From Actinotignum schaalii_C (GTDB lineage: Bacteria > Actinomycetota > Actinomycetes > Actinomycetales > Actinomycetaceae), in NCBI RefSeq assembly GCF_034119425.1, contig NZ_JAWUEL010000005.1, forward strand, positions 32,133-96,132: a DNA stretch of 64,000 bases, given 5' to 3'. Shown piece after piece: positions 26,817-35,983 of this stretch. The translations under genes were made by a program, and so were the position numbers. The notes beneath the pieces are model-generated. The model was not told where the DNA came from. It ran no database searches and was given only the letters and a program-made list of their open reading frames with translations. Position 1 is the first letter of the stretch. Each line of letters starts with the position of its first letter.

Positions 26817-27557
26817 GTGCGTGTTTTAGTGACTTATTTTGAGCCCTTTGGTGCCGATACCGAAAATGCGAGCCGGGAGGCAGCGCTGCGCTCCGTCCCT
26901 CATCTTCGAGATATGAATCTTCCTTGCGAAGTGGAGGTCGCGACGGCCATGTTGCCGGTGGTGTTCGCGAGCGCCGGACAGGTGCTGGCCGAGGCAGTGG
27001 AGCGTTTTCACCCCGATGCGGTTATTGCCATCGGGGAAGCGGGCGGGCGTAGCGCTATCACCCCGGAACTCCAAGCTTTTAATGAGAATATCGCCCGGAT
27101 TCCGGATAATGTGGGAGCTCAACCCGATGGCGAACCCGTGATTGCGGGCGGTCCTGCCATCGCCACGAGCCCCGTGCGGGTGGCGGATATTACCCGCGCT
27201 ATTAACGGGGCCGGTATCAATGCGGAAACGAGCCGAGATCCGGGGCGTTACCTCTGCAATAACATCGCCTACCGCGTGGCCCAGCTTGCAGTTCCCGGTA
27301 TTTTCATTCACGTTCCGGCTCTGCGCACCGTTGGGGTGGCCACGGTGGGTGCGGAAACCGACGTACCGTCCGCGCCGCAGCCTGCGCCACTAACCGACGC
27401 CGGAGATGCAGCATTGCCCAAGACGGTGCACGGCGCACCGTTAAACGAGGGCGCCACCCCGGCGCTCCCCCGGCCCGCCACCACCTTCGATGAGCTCGGC
27501 CTCGGGATTGCCGCGGCGATTGCTGAACTTGCCCGGCAGATCACCGCGACCCGGTAG
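26817..27557 (+). CDS. pcp: Pyroglutamyl-peptidase I
   Basis: Cysteine peptidase that removes N-terminal pyroglutamate from peptides in the cytoplasm. Catalytic residues are visible: Glu in AIGEAGGRSAI, Cys in GRYLCNNIAYR and His in IFIHVPAL. The N-terminus RVLVTYFEPFGADTENAS matches the family FEPFGG motif, with Ala in place of the second Gly. The C-terminus has an Ala/Pro-rich insertion of about 40 residues (about 178-220), so the 246-residue protein is longer than the typical 210-220. The start is GTG 26817, with only a weak GGGTGA box. It is a single gene. Confidence 0.93.
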   Translation: MRVLVTYFEPFGADTENASREAALRSVPHLRDMNLPCEVEVATAMLPVVFASAGQVLAEAVERFHPDAVIAIGEAGGRSAITPELQAFNENIARIPDNVGAQPDGEPVIAGGPAIATSPVRVADITRAINGAGINAETSRDPGRYLCNNIAYRVAQLAVPGIFIHVPALRTVGVATVGAETDVPSAPQPAPLTDAGDAALPKTVHGAPLNEGATPALPRPATTFDELGLGIAAAIAELARQITATR

Positions 27558-27619
27558 TTTCCCGCACGACGCTGGCGCGGTGCTGGCGCTACGCCGGCAC
27601 CGCGTGCGCCCCGGTGCCC

Positions 27620-28402
27620 CTACTTTCCGCCTAGCCCCGAGGAGGGTAACTCCACCACGTTGTTGCCGGTACGGGCCACCGTCCACGAATTCGCCTGGGC
27701 AACGGGGCGGATAACCACCGAATCGATATTGACGTGGGCGGGGCGGGAGAGCATCCATACCACCGTCTCAGCAATATCCTCGGCGAGGAGCGGCTCAGCT
27801 ACCCCGGCATACACGTTCTGGGCTGCGGCATCTGATCCGAGTCGATTCTTAGAAAATTCCTCCGTCATCACCATGCCCGGGCGCAGTTCCATGAGCCGCA
27901 CCGGTTCTCCCACCAGTTCCAGACGCAAAGTGTCCTTAATCATGCGTTCGGCATGCTTGGCCGCCGTGTATCCGGCTCCACCCACGTAGGTTTCCTGCGC
28001 CGCCGTGGACGTCACAAAGAGAATGCTCCCGCCGTTCTCGCGCATATGTGGGAGCAGCGCCCGGGTCAGGCGCAGGGTACCGAGTACGTTCACGCGGTAC
28101 ATCCACTCCCAATCCTCGATTTTCGCGTCCGCCACCTTGTCCTGCCCGCGGGCGCCGCCTGCGTTATTGACCAGGGAGTCCACCCCGCCGGCTTCCGCTA
28201 CGGTGGCGGCGAGCCGTGCGACGTCGCCTTCCTCCGTCAAGTCCGCCACCACGTAGCTGCACCCGGTTTGTTCGGCGAGCTGCCGGAGCCGATCTTCGCG
28301 CCGGGCGGTGGCGATCACCTCAAATCCGGCCGCGCGTAAAGCGCGAACGCTCGCCGCCCCAATTCCGCTGGATGCTCCGGTCACGAGTACTCGATGTGAC
28401 AT
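27620..28402 (-). CDS. Short-chain dehydrogenase/reductase (SDR)
   Basis: NAD(P)-dependent oxidoreductase. The classical SDR pattern is complete: cofactor loop TGASSGIG near residue 8, DLTEEGDV, NNAGG, catalytic Ser in FVTSTAAQ and YTAAK for the Tyr/Lys pair. LRPGMVMTEEF follows. The start is set at ATG 28402 with GGAGGG six bases upstream, giving 260 residues. It is closest in style to YdfG-like 3-hydroxy acid/serine dehydrogenases, but SDR substrates cannot be read from sequence. The C-terminal 25 residues are Ser/Gly-rich and outside the domain. It is divergent from proC. Confidence 0.88.
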   Translation of the reverse strand: MSHRVLVTGASSGIGAASVRALRAAGFEVIATARREDRLRQLAEQTGCSYVVADLTEEGDVARLAATVAEAGGVDSLVNNAGGARGQDKVADAKIEDWEWMYRVNVLGTLRLTRALLPHMRENGGSILFVTSTAAQETYVGGAGYTAAKHAERMIKDTLRLELVGEPVRLMELRPGMVMTEEFSKNRLGSDAAAQNVYAGVAEPLLAEDIAETVVWMLSRPAHVNIDSVVIRPVAQANSWTVARTGNNVVELPSSGLGGK

Positions 28403-28548
28403 GTCAAACCCTCCGTTCTGCCGGGTGAGAGCCACGCCGGCCATAAAACACCTTTCTTCAGCCTAAAATAAAACGCGGAGAGCATACCCGGTGTTCGCTC
28501 AGCGCCGCTGCGGGAGCACCGGGCCTAGCTGGTAGAAAGGAAGTGCTC

Positions 28549-29349
28549 GTGATCGGCTTTATTGGAACCGGACATATGGGAGGGGCCCTGGCGCGCGGGG
28601 TGCTTGCCGCGGGTGCGGATCCGGCATCCGTCGTCGTTTCCGCGAAAGACGCGCAGGCGGCGCGCGACTTCGCAAAGGAAACGGGGGTGCGCCCGGCCGT
28701 CTCAAATACCGAGCTGGTCACGGCCGTGGGTGACGGAATCGTCGTCGTCGCCGTAAAACCATACGCGGTTGCGGGCGTTCTGAGAGAGATTAACGACGCC
28801 GCACGGCAATGCGGCACCGTCGTCGTGTCTATCGCAGCGGGCCTTGAACTTGCCACCCTCGCCCACCATCTCGCCCCCGGTCAGCCACTCGTGCGTGCCA
28901 TGCCGAATGTAGCCGCCAGCGTGCGTGCCTCCATGACGGCGCTATGCTTCTCAAGCTCCGTCACCCCCGCTCAGCAGGACGCGGTGCGGGAAGTTTTCGC
29001 TGCCGTGGGTGCCCATATCACCCTGGAAGAAAAGCATTTTTCCGTCTTTTCCGCGCTCGCCGGATGCTCCCCGGCTTTCACCTTTACTTATATTGATGCC
29101 CTCAAACGGGCCGCGGTTGCCGATGGTCTCCCGGCCGCGCAGGCGGTGCGCATCGCCGCGCAGGCGGTGGAAGGTGCGGCACGCCTGGTGCTCGCAAGTG
29201 AGCTGTCCCCTGCCGATTTGGCAGATACGGTGCAGTCGCCGGGGGGCACCACCGTGGCCGGTGTGGTGGAATTAGAACGCGCCGGTTTCGGAGCGGCCGT
29301 TGTGCGCGGCGTGCAGGCCAGTATTGATAAAGATAGGAACCTCAGCTAA
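28549..29349 (+). CDS. proC: Pyrroline-5-carboxylate reductase
   Basis: Last step of proline synthesis: reduces pyrroline-5-carboxylate with NAD(P)H. The Rossmann motif GFIGTGHMGGAL is at the N-terminus, VVVAVKPYAV in the middle, and the catalytic domain includes RAMPNVAASVRASMTALC, SALAGCSPAF and VQSPGGTTVAGV. The start is taken as GTG 28549, eight bases after AGAAAGGA; GTG 28543 would overlap that box. Length 266 residues is normal. The stop is immediately followed by the ATG of a small membrane protein. Confidence 0.95.
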   Translation: MIGFIGTGHMGGALARGVLAAGADPASVVVSAKDAQAARDFAKETGVRPAVSNTELVTAVGDGIVVVAVKPYAVAGVLREINDAARQCGTVVVSIAAGLELATLAHHLAPGQPLVRAMPNVAASVRASMTALCFSSSVTPAQQDAVREVFAAVGAHITLEEKHFSVFSALAGCSPAFTFTYIDALKRAAVADGLPAAQAVRIAAQAVEGAARLVLASELSPADLADTVQSPGGTTVAGVVELERAGFGAAVVRGVQASIDKDRNLS

Positions 29350-29691
29350 ATGAACGGACTGTCACTCCTTGGCTTCGCTGGGATTTTCCTGGTGGTGCTG
29401 CTGTTGTGGGGGATTTCCATGCTGCGCGAGGCCCGCTCGCTGCGTTTTATGCGTACCCACGAATGGAGCGAGGAAGAAAAAGAACGTATTTTGACGGCCG
29501 CGGCGGAGGGAACCGCCACCGCCATGCGCGCCGCGAAGAAAATCCACCCCATCTTGACCGCGCGCCACGCTCGCCTCGTGGTGCACGATCTGGAAAGCGA
29601 AGCCGCTGAGGCTCGCCGGCGCGCCAAGCGTGCCAAACCCGGGACCCGCGCGTCCCGCTCTATCCGCGATACTGACGCAAAGGAGAGGTAG
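29350..29691 (+). CDS. Small single-span membrane protein, function unknown
   Basis: 113 residues with an N-terminal transmembrane segment (about 5-24, LLGFAGIFLVVLLLWGISML), then a charged helical cytoplasmic region with EWSEEEKERI and a basic, Arg/Ala-rich end. It begins directly after the proC stop codon with no gap, so it is translated from the same message. No family recognised and no active-site motif. The arrangement suggests a constitutive accessory membrane protein, but nothing more can be said. Confidence 0.75.
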   Translation: MNGLSLLGFAGIFLVVLLLWGISMLREARSLRFMRTHEWSEEEKERILTAAAEGTATAMRAAKKIHPILTARHARLVVHDLESEAAEARRRAKRAKPGTRASRSIRDTDAKER

Positions 29692-29814
29692 CTCGCCTTT
29701 TAACTCCACGTTTTCCAACGGTTCACATTGACTCGATAGATACATATATGGTGACGCCTTCGTGCTGAGATGCGCCGAGCCATATTTTGACTTCACTACC
29801 TGATGGGAACAGAT

Positions 29815-31344
29815 ATGAAGCGTTTTGCGGGCGTCGCCCTGCTCGTTGCCGGACTCGCGCTGTCCGGCTGCTCAACCAACCCGCCCTCCAATGAGGCTTC
29901 TTCCTCCGCTAGCGGCCCAGCCCCGGTTCAGAATGCGAACCCGGATGCCTCGGTGCACGTTGGTTTTATTTTGGAACCCACCGGCCTGGATCCGACCTCG
30001 GTATCCGGCGCGGCCCTCGATCAGCTTGTTATCGATAATGTTTATGAAGGACTCACCCGCCGCGCTGAAAACGGTGATATCTTGCCAGCTTTGGCTACCT
30101 CCTGGGATATTTCCGAAGATGGGCTGAGCTATACTTTCCATCTGCGCGAGGGTGTTAAATTCCACGACGGTTCTGATTTTGATGCCGCGGATGTTGTTGC
30201 CACCCTGGAAGCTTCTGCTGCCGAGGGGTCGAAGAATCCCGATCATAAGCTCATGCGCACTTTTAAATCCGCGCAGGCTTCCGACCCGCATACCGTCGTC
30301 GTTACTCTATCCGAACCGAATATGAATTTCTTGGACAGCATGTCTACGGACGCTGCCATGATGGTTCCTTCCGATAACACGGTCGATTTGAATAAGGAAT
30401 CGAACGGTACCGGCCCCTTCACCATCGGTGATTGGAAGACCGGATCCACCATTACCCTCGAACGCAATGACAATTACTGGGGCGATCCGGCCGGCACCAA
30501 GGAAGTGGTCTACCACTATTACGCGGATCAGACCGCAGCCGGCAATGCGCTTGCCTCGGGACAAATTGATATTCTCACCACCCAGAACACCGATACGGTG
30601 GAGCGGTTCGCGGCCGACCCGGCAATTATTACCTCGCAGGGTACGGAAACCTCATGGATGACGCTCGGCTTCAACCACAGCAACCCGGCTCTGGCTAATA
30701 AGGATGTGCGTACCGCTATCCGTAAGGGCATCGATAAGGATGGCCTCATTACCGCGCTGGGTGGGAACATGGTGCGGGTGGGTTCCATGGTTTCTCCCGG
30801 GATGGCCTGGTGGAGTGATTCCCTCAATGACATTGATTCCTATGATCCGCAGGCGGCCCGTGAACTGCTCAAAAAGGCCGGCGTTGAGAATCTCTCTCTC
30901 AACCTGCGGGTAGCTAATAATTACGATTCCGCTATTTCCGAATATGTGGCTGCCCAGCTCAAGGAGATCGGCATTAATGTGACGATTGACCGGATGGAAT
31001 TTTCCAGCTGGCTCGATGAGGTCTACCGCGGGGGAAATTACGATATGACCATGGTGCTCCACGTGGATCCGTGGACGCTCACCTACTACTCGAATCCTAG
31101 CTACTACTGGCATTACGACAGCGCGCAGGCCCAGCGCCTCAATAAGGAAGCGATGACCGCCAGTTCGCTGGCCGAACGCGATAAGAAGCTCGGTGAGCTG
31201 GCCGCTTTCGTTTCCGAAGATGCAGCCTCGGATTGGCTCTACAGCCCCAAGGCCATTATTTTCTCCCGGGAAGGGGTCTCCGGATTCCCGACCAACCGGA
31301 CCGGTTCTCGCTTCTACGCCGCTGATATTCAGGTTGCGCGTTAA
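29815..31344 (+). CDS. ABC transporter substrate-binding lipoprotein, family 5
   Basis: Extracellular solute-binding protein of the peptide/nickel/opine class (SBP_bac_5), anchored to the membrane. The lipoprotein signal is complete: ALLVAGLALSGC with the lipidated Cys at residue 19, followed by a Ser/Pro/Ala-rich spacer. Family features include VYEGLTRRAENGDILPALA and YTFHLREGVKFHDGSDF. The start ATG 29815 places the lipobox correctly; an ATG at 29803 is also in frame. It is first gene of a seven-gene operon. Family members carry di- and oligopeptides, nickel, heme, sugars or glycerophospho compounds; the ligand here is open. Confidence 0.92.
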   Translation: MKRFAGVALLVAGLALSGCSTNPPSNEASSSASGPAPVQNANPDASVHVGFILEPTGLDPTSVSGAALDQLVIDNVYEGLTRRAENGDILPALATSWDISEDGLSYTFHLREGVKFHDGSDFDAADVVATLEASAAEGSKNPDHKLMRTFKSAQASDPHTVVVTLSEPNMNFLDSMSTDAAMMVPSDNTVDLNKESNGTGPFTIGDWKTGSTITLERNDNYWGDPAGTKEVVYHYYADQTAAGNALASGQIDILTTQNTDTVERFAADPAIITSQGTETSWMTLGFNHSNPALANKDVRTAIRKGIDKDGLITALGGNMVRVGSMVSPGMAWWSDSLNDIDSYDPQAARELLKKAGVENLSLNLRVANNYDSAISEYVAAQLKEIGINVTIDRMEFSSWLDEVYRGGNYDMTMVLHVDPWTLTYYSNPSYYWHYDSAQAQRLNKEAMTASSLAERDKKLGELAAFVSEDAASDWLYSPKAIIFSREGVSGFPTNRTGSRFYAADIQVAR

Positions 31345-32384
31345 TGGCTGAACCACTCGCGCTCGCGCAGGTGCCGGGGGCCACTGCGGATCCCGGCACC
31401 GTGGACCGCGAAACGGTGCTTCGCACCACGACGTCGCGCACCGCCCGCATCGTGCTCGCTGCGCTGGGGTGGGCGGTGGCGGCGTTATTCCTCGCCTCTT
31501 TCGTAATTTTCTTCGCGCTCCACACCCTGCCCGGGGATCCGGCTGTCATTATGGGTGGCCTGGATGCTACCGACGCGCAAATCGAGGCGATCCGGGCCGA
31601 GCACGGCTGGGATCGTCCTCTCGTCGTCCAGTATCTGAGCTGGTTAGGCGCTGCCCTCACCGGAGATTTCGGCACCTCCCCTTTTTCTTCTCTTTCCGTG
31701 ACCCACGAGCTCGTGACGAAGCTCCAGGTCACCGTACCCCTCGCTCTCATGTCCTTGAGTTTGGCGGTTATTTTCGCCTTGCTGATCGGGGTGTATGCCG
31801 CGGCCCGTTCCACCACCCTGACCGGGCGCCTCGTCTCCTGGCTTTCCCAGCTGGGTATCGCCATCCCTACGTTCATCGTGGGTATGTTGCTCGTGATGTA
31901 CCTAGCAACCCCGCTTCATCTTCCCTCCACCGGTTTCCCGCGCGAGGGATGGGGCGATCCGGGGGCGGCGCTCCGTAGTCTCATCCTGCCCGCCATTACC
32001 CTGGCGATTCCACAAACGGCGGGACTGGTGCGCTACGTGCGTTCCGCCGTGCTGGAACAGCTCGGCCAGGATTATGTGCGCACCGCTCGCGCCCAGGGGA
32101 TGAGTCGCAGGCGTGCCCTCCTCACTCAGGCGCTGCGAAACGCCTGGCTCCCCCTGCTGGCTGTTATCGCTCTCGATGCGGCGGCCCTCCTCATGGGCAC
32201 CGTGGTGGTCGAACAGGTCTTTGCACTTCCCGGCATCGGGCACCATCTGGTTGCGAGCGTATCCACCCGCGATATTGTTACTGTCCAAGGTTTCCTCATG
32301 GTGCTCTCCGGAGCGGTTATTCTCCTGATGATGCTCTCCAACGTGGCTTCCCGCCTCCTCGATCCGAGAGTGAGGTTGCGATGA
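31344..32384 (+). CDS. ABC transporter permease (DppB-like)
   Basis: One of two membrane subunits of the importer. 346 residues with about six membrane segments, an N-terminal segment with FFALHTLPGDPAVIMGG (typical of DppB), and the EAA loop QDYVRTARAQGMSRRRALLTQALRN near residue 240 that docks on the ATPases. The start overlaps the previous stop (TAATG). An extended N-terminus of about 30 polar residues precedes the first membrane segment. Confidence 0.93.
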   Translation: MAEPLALAQVPGATADPGTVDRETVLRTTTSRTARIVLAALGWAVAALFLASFVIFFALHTLPGDPAVIMGGLDATDAQIEAIRAEHGWDRPLVVQYLSWLGAALTGDFGTSPFSSLSVTHELVTKLQVTVPLALMSLSLAVIFALLIGVYAAARSTTLTGRLVSWLSQLGIAIPTFIVGMLLVMYLATPLHLPSTGFPREGWGDPGAALRSLILPAITLAIPQTAGLVRYVRSAVLEQLGQDYVRTARAQGMSRRRALLTQALRNAWLPLLAVIALDAAALLMGTVVVEQVFALPGIGHHLVASVSTRDIVTVQGFLMVLSGAVILLMMLSNVASRLLDPRVRLR

Positions 32385-33265
32385 GTATTCCTTCTCCGGC
32401 GCTGCGAGCGCTCTCCGCTACGTCGCCGTGGCGGGCACGGTTGCGGGCGCTGCTGCGCAATCCGGCCGGCCTCATCGGCACCGTGGTGGTACTGGCGGTG
32501 CTGGCCACCTTCCTGCTCTCCTTCATCTGGGTACCTTATGATCCCGAAAGTGTGGATTCGCGGGCTTCCTGGGCCCGCCCGAACGGGGCGCACTGGTTCG
32601 GCGCCGACCAACTCGGGCGTGATATTTTCTCCCTCATGGTGCTTGGTTCGCGGGTCACGGTGCTCACCAGCGTGGGTGGAGCGGCGGTAGCCTTGGTGGT
32701 CGGGTTGCTCCTCGCCTCGGTTATTGTATATGCCCCGCGTTGGCTCGGCTCCCTGATGGAGCGCCTCACCGACGTGTGGGTGGCTTTCCCCACGCTCATT
32801 ATTGCCCTCATCCTTGTCACCGCTTTTTCTGGCTCCACCCTCACTTCCACCGTTGCCATCGGATTGGGCTCCGCCCCGGCGGTTACCCGCACCGTACTGC
32901 CCGAATTGCGCCGTGCCACCGCCTCCGATCATGTGCTCCTCGCCGTGGCCGCGGGGGCGCGTTCCTGGTGGATTCTTTCGCGTCATATTTTCCCGGCGAT
33001 CACGCCCACACTGATCGTACGTGTCACCCAGGTCATGGGAACGGCCACGCTGGCGGAGGCTGGGCTGTCCTACCTGGGGCTGGGAACTCCGCCGCCCACT
33101 CCCTCCTGGGGGCGTATGCTCTCCACCTACCAGAGTTTCATGTATTCCCACCCGACGGTTATTCTCATTCCGGCCACCGCGATTATCCTTACGATTATTG
33201 GATTTAACCTCTTGGGGGACGGCCTGCGCGACGTGCTCGATCCGCGCGGAAGGGAGACACGATGA
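32381..33265 (+). CDS. ABC transporter permease (DppC-like)
   Basis: Second membrane subunit. 294 residues, about six membrane segments, N-terminal signature WFGADQLGRDIFSLMVLGSR typical of DppC/OppC, and an EAA-type loop around DHVLLAVAAGARSWWILSRH. It overlaps dppB-like and the following ATPase gene by four bases each (ATGA), so the subunits are translationally coupled. Confidence 0.93.
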   Translation: MSIPSPALRALSATSPWRARLRALLRNPAGLIGTVVVLAVLATFLLSFIWVPYDPESVDSRASWARPNGAHWFGADQLGRDIFSLMVLGSRVTVLTSVGGAAVALVVGLLLASVIVYAPRWLGSLMERLTDVWVAFPTLIIALILVTAFSGSTLTSTVAIGLGSAPAVTRTVLPELRRATASDHVLLAVAAGARSWWILSRHIFPAITPTLIVRVTQVMGTATLAEAGLSYLGLGTPPPTPSWGRMLSTYQSFMYSHPTVILIPATAIILTIIGFNLLGDGLRDVLDPRGRETR

Positions 33266-34068
33266 GTCTTCTTGAGGTACGTGATCTCACTGTGGCTTTC
33301 GGTTCCACTGACGTGGTGCGGGGAGTTTCCTTCACGGTGGAGGCCGGCGAACGCGTCTGCCTCATCGGCGAATCCGGATCCGGAAAATCGATCACGGCCA
33401 TGGCAATCCAAGGGCTGCTCCCCCGCGGGGCACGCGTGACCGGTTCGATTCGTTTCGAGGGGCGCGAATTAGTAGGCGCTTCGGACGCGGAGTTCCAGAA
33501 AATCCGCGGGCGCCGTATCGGCTGTATTTTCCAGGAACCGCATACAGCACTCAACCCGATTGTGCGCATTAAGCACCAGTTGGTGGCGGCTTCTCGTATT
33601 CACGCGGGATTAAAAAAATCGGCGACGACGCAGCGGGCCAGCGAGCTGGCCCGCATGGTGGAGCTCCCTAGCCCGGAAAGCATTATTAACCGCTTTCCCC
33701 ATGAGCTTTCCGGGGGCCAACGCCAGCGCGTGGTTATTGCCATGGCGATGAGTTTGGCACCCGCCCTCCTCATTGCGGACGAGCCGACAACCGCACTGGA
33801 TGCCACGGTGCAGTCCCATATTTTGCAGCTCATGGATGATGCCGCCCGCGAACATAGCACCGCGGTTCTCATGATTACCCACGATATGGCGGTGGCCTAC
33901 CACACCTCCGAACGCATCCTCGTACTGCGCCGCGGCGAACTGGTAGAAGAAGGGAGCGCCGCGGATATTTTGCTCCGTCCCGCGCATCCTTATACCCACG
34001 ATCTTGTAGCAGCGGCCCGCGCCACCAGCTTGCAACGTCCCACGGTGCACGGAGGTGACCAGTCATGA
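33262..34068 (+). CDS. ABC transporter ATP-binding protein (DppD-like)
   Basis: First ATPase subunit. Walker A is GESGSGKS near residue 36, signature LSGGQRQRVVIAMAM, Walker B LLIADEPTTALD and the switch His in MITHDMAV. At 268 residues it is shorter than typical DppD (about 320) and lacks most of the C-terminal oligopeptide-transporter extension. It ends at ATGA with the next ATPase gene. Confidence 0.94.
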   Translation: MSLLEVRDLTVAFGSTDVVRGVSFTVEAGERVCLIGESGSGKSITAMAIQGLLPRGARVTGSIRFEGRELVGASDAEFQKIRGRRIGCIFQEPHTALNPIVRIKHQLVAASRIHAGLKKSATTQRASELARMVELPSPESIINRFPHELSGGQRQRVVIAMAMSLAPALLIADEPTTALDATVQSHILQLMDDAAREHSTAVLMITHDMAVAYHTSERILVLRRGELVEEGSAADILLRPAHPYTHDLVAAARATSLQRPTVHGGDQS

Positions 34069-34970
34069 CAAGCACACCGGAAAAAACTTGGGATCCACGT
34101 GAGGCCGCCCTGCGGATGACTTCTCGGGCACCGCTGGAAAAAGACTGGCCTGTCGAACGCGGGGAGGTCCTATTTAGCTGCCAGAATGTCACCAAATCCT
34201 ACGGAAGCACCGTGGCTCTGGCACCCACGTCGTTCGAGGTGCGAGCGGGGCGGTCGCTGGGGATTATCGGCGAATCCGGCTCGGGGAAAACCACCTTGAG
34301 CCGCATGATGCTCGGCTTACTCGAGCCGAGCGGCGGCTCCATCACCTACCGGGGCCAGGAGGTGCGCTACGGAAAGTTGGGTGTTACCCGCCTGCGCCAC
34401 GAAGTCCAATTAGTGCTGCAAGATCCTTTTGCTTCCCTCAACCCGCGGATGACGGTGGGCCGGATTGTTGAAGAACCGCTGCGCCTGCTGCGCGTGCCGG
34501 GCAAGCACCGGGAGATGGTGCGTGATGCGCTGGCCGCCGTGGATCTCAACCCGGAATGGGGCTCACGCTATCCGCACGAGCTTTCTGGAGGGCAGCGCCA
34601 GCGGGTCGCTATTGCGCGCGCCGTGGGTTGCCAACCCAAGGTTCTTATTGCCGATGAACCGGTTTCCGCCCTCGATGTTTCGGTACGAGCCACCGTCCTG
34701 GAGCTTCTCCACGACCTGCGTGCCCGCCTGGACCTCACCCTCATTGTGATCTCTCATGATTTGGGCATTGTCCAGAATCTGTGCGAGGACACCCTGGTGC
34801 TGCGCGGGGGCACCGTCGTCGAATATGCTCCCACGGCGCAGGTTCTGGAGCATCCGCGTCACCCGGCCACCCGTGAACTTATCGCGGCAGTTCCGCTGCT
34901 ACCTGATCCACCGCAGCCCGAGACTGCCGCCCTGTCTATCACGCCATCCGAGGGAGACGATGACCTATGA
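34065..34970 (+). CDS. ABC transporter ATP-binding protein (DppF-like)
   Basis: Second ATPase subunit, 301 residues. Walker A GESGSGKTTLSRMMLG, Q-loop QLVLQDPFASLNPRM, signature ELSGGQRQRVAIARAVG, Walker B VLIADEPVSALD. The first 35 residues are an unusual polar extension before the domain proper. The conserved C-terminal proline-rich region of DppF is reduced. It is coupled by a four-base overlap to a phosphoesterase gene. Confidence 0.94.
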   Translation: MTSTPEKTWDPREAALRMTSRAPLEKDWPVERGEVLFSCQNVTKSYGSTVALAPTSFEVRAGRSLGIIGESGSGKTTLSRMMLGLLEPSGGSITYRGQEVRYGKLGVTRLRHEVQLVLQDPFASLNPRMTVGRIVEEPLRLLRVPGKHREMVRDALAAVDLNPEWGSRYPHELSGGQRQRVAIARAVGCQPKVLIADEPVSALDVSVRATVLELLHDLRARLDLTLIVISHDLGIVQNLCEDTLVLRGGTVVEYAPTAQVLEHPRHPATRELIAAVPLLPDPPQPETAALSITPSEGDDDL

Positions 34971-35983
34971 GCTTGCGAATCCTGCACCTCTCCGATACCC
35001 ATGTGCGGGCCGAGCGTGCCCGCCACTACGGAAAAATTGATACTTCCGGGCTATTAGAAGCGGCTGTTGCGGCCGCCGGCGAGCTCGCGCCCTGCCAGGC
35101 CATCGTTGTCTCCGGAGACATTTCCGATGACGGCACCCCCGCTTCCTACGATTTCGCTGCGCGAACCCTTGCACCACTGGCGGAACGGTGGGATGCGCCA
35201 GTGGTCTGGGCCTGCGGGAATCACGACCGGCGCCCCGCCATGCGCGAGGCCCTCGATCTGCCCGGCGCACCCATGGACCCTATCTTTTCCGTCACCGATA
35301 TCACCGTGGCAGAAACACGTTGGCGTTTCGTTGCGGCTGATAGCTCCGTTCCCGGGCGCGGTTTCGGTTACCTGGGAGAACAAATCCACCGCATCGAGGA
35401 CGCCATCACGAATGCTGATAGCACACCGGGTGCGGAGGGCGTGCCCCGCCCCGGTATCGACACCGCGCCCATCCACTCCGTTCTTGTCCTCCACCACCCG
35501 CCCTTGACCGCCCCGACGGTGCTCCACGGGGCGCTGCGTCTCATGGATACCCCGCGCCTGGCGCAGGGCCTGCAATCCTGGGAAGTGGCGCCCGCCGTGG
35601 TGCTGGCAGGGCATTACCACCTGGCCGGACGCGGGCGCGCAGGAGGGGTTCCCGTGGTGGTCGGCCCGGCCCTCGCCAACGAAACAACGCTCGGACGGGG
35701 CCCCGAATGGGAAAGCGCACGAGCCCGCTCGGCTTTTTCGGTGGTGCAGATCAGCGAGGCCAGTATCCACCAGGACATCACCTACCTGGACGACGCCGCG
35801 GCCGCACTGCCCAGCGACATAGAGCCGGGCGAGGAGATCTTTGCCTATAGCCCGGAGGAGGTTGTAGCTATCGGCCGGCGAGCCGGGCGGCCCGGGTGGA
35901 GCCCGAGCGATCCGCTCGCCTGGGACGGGCCCGGCTCCTACCTGCTAGAAAATACGCTTTACTCCAGTTCGAAAGGACAGTGA
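34967..35983 (+). CDS. Calcineurin-like metallophosphoesterase
   Basis: Di-metal phosphoesterase. The full set of motifs is visible: LHLSDTHV, VSGDISDDG, ACGNHDRRP, LVLHHPPL and LAGHYHLAG. The 338-residue protein has no signal peptide, so it acts in the cytoplasm. It resembles CpdA-like cyclic nucleotide or glycerophosphodiester phosphodiesterases. It overlaps the ABC ATPase gene by four bases and the following phosphatase gene by one (TGATG). Tight coupling suggests it hydrolyses a phosphorylated compound brought in by the transporter. The true substrate is unknown. Confidence 0.92.
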   Translation: MSLRILHLSDTHVRAERARHYGKIDTSGLLEAAVAAAGELAPCQAIVVSGDISDDGTPASYDFAARTLAPLAERWDAPVVWACGNHDRRPAMREALDLPGAPMDPIFSVTDITVAETRWRFVAADSSVPGRGFGYLGEQIHRIEDAITNADSTPGAEGVPRPGIDTAPIHSVLVLHHPPLTAPTVLHGALRLMDTPRLAQGLQSWEVAPAVVLAGHYHLAGRGRAGGVPVVVGPALANETTLGRGPEWESARARSAFSVVQISEASIHQDITYLDDAAAALPSDIEPGEEIFAYSPEEVVAIGRRAGRPGWSPSDPLAWDGPGSYLLENTLYSSSKGQ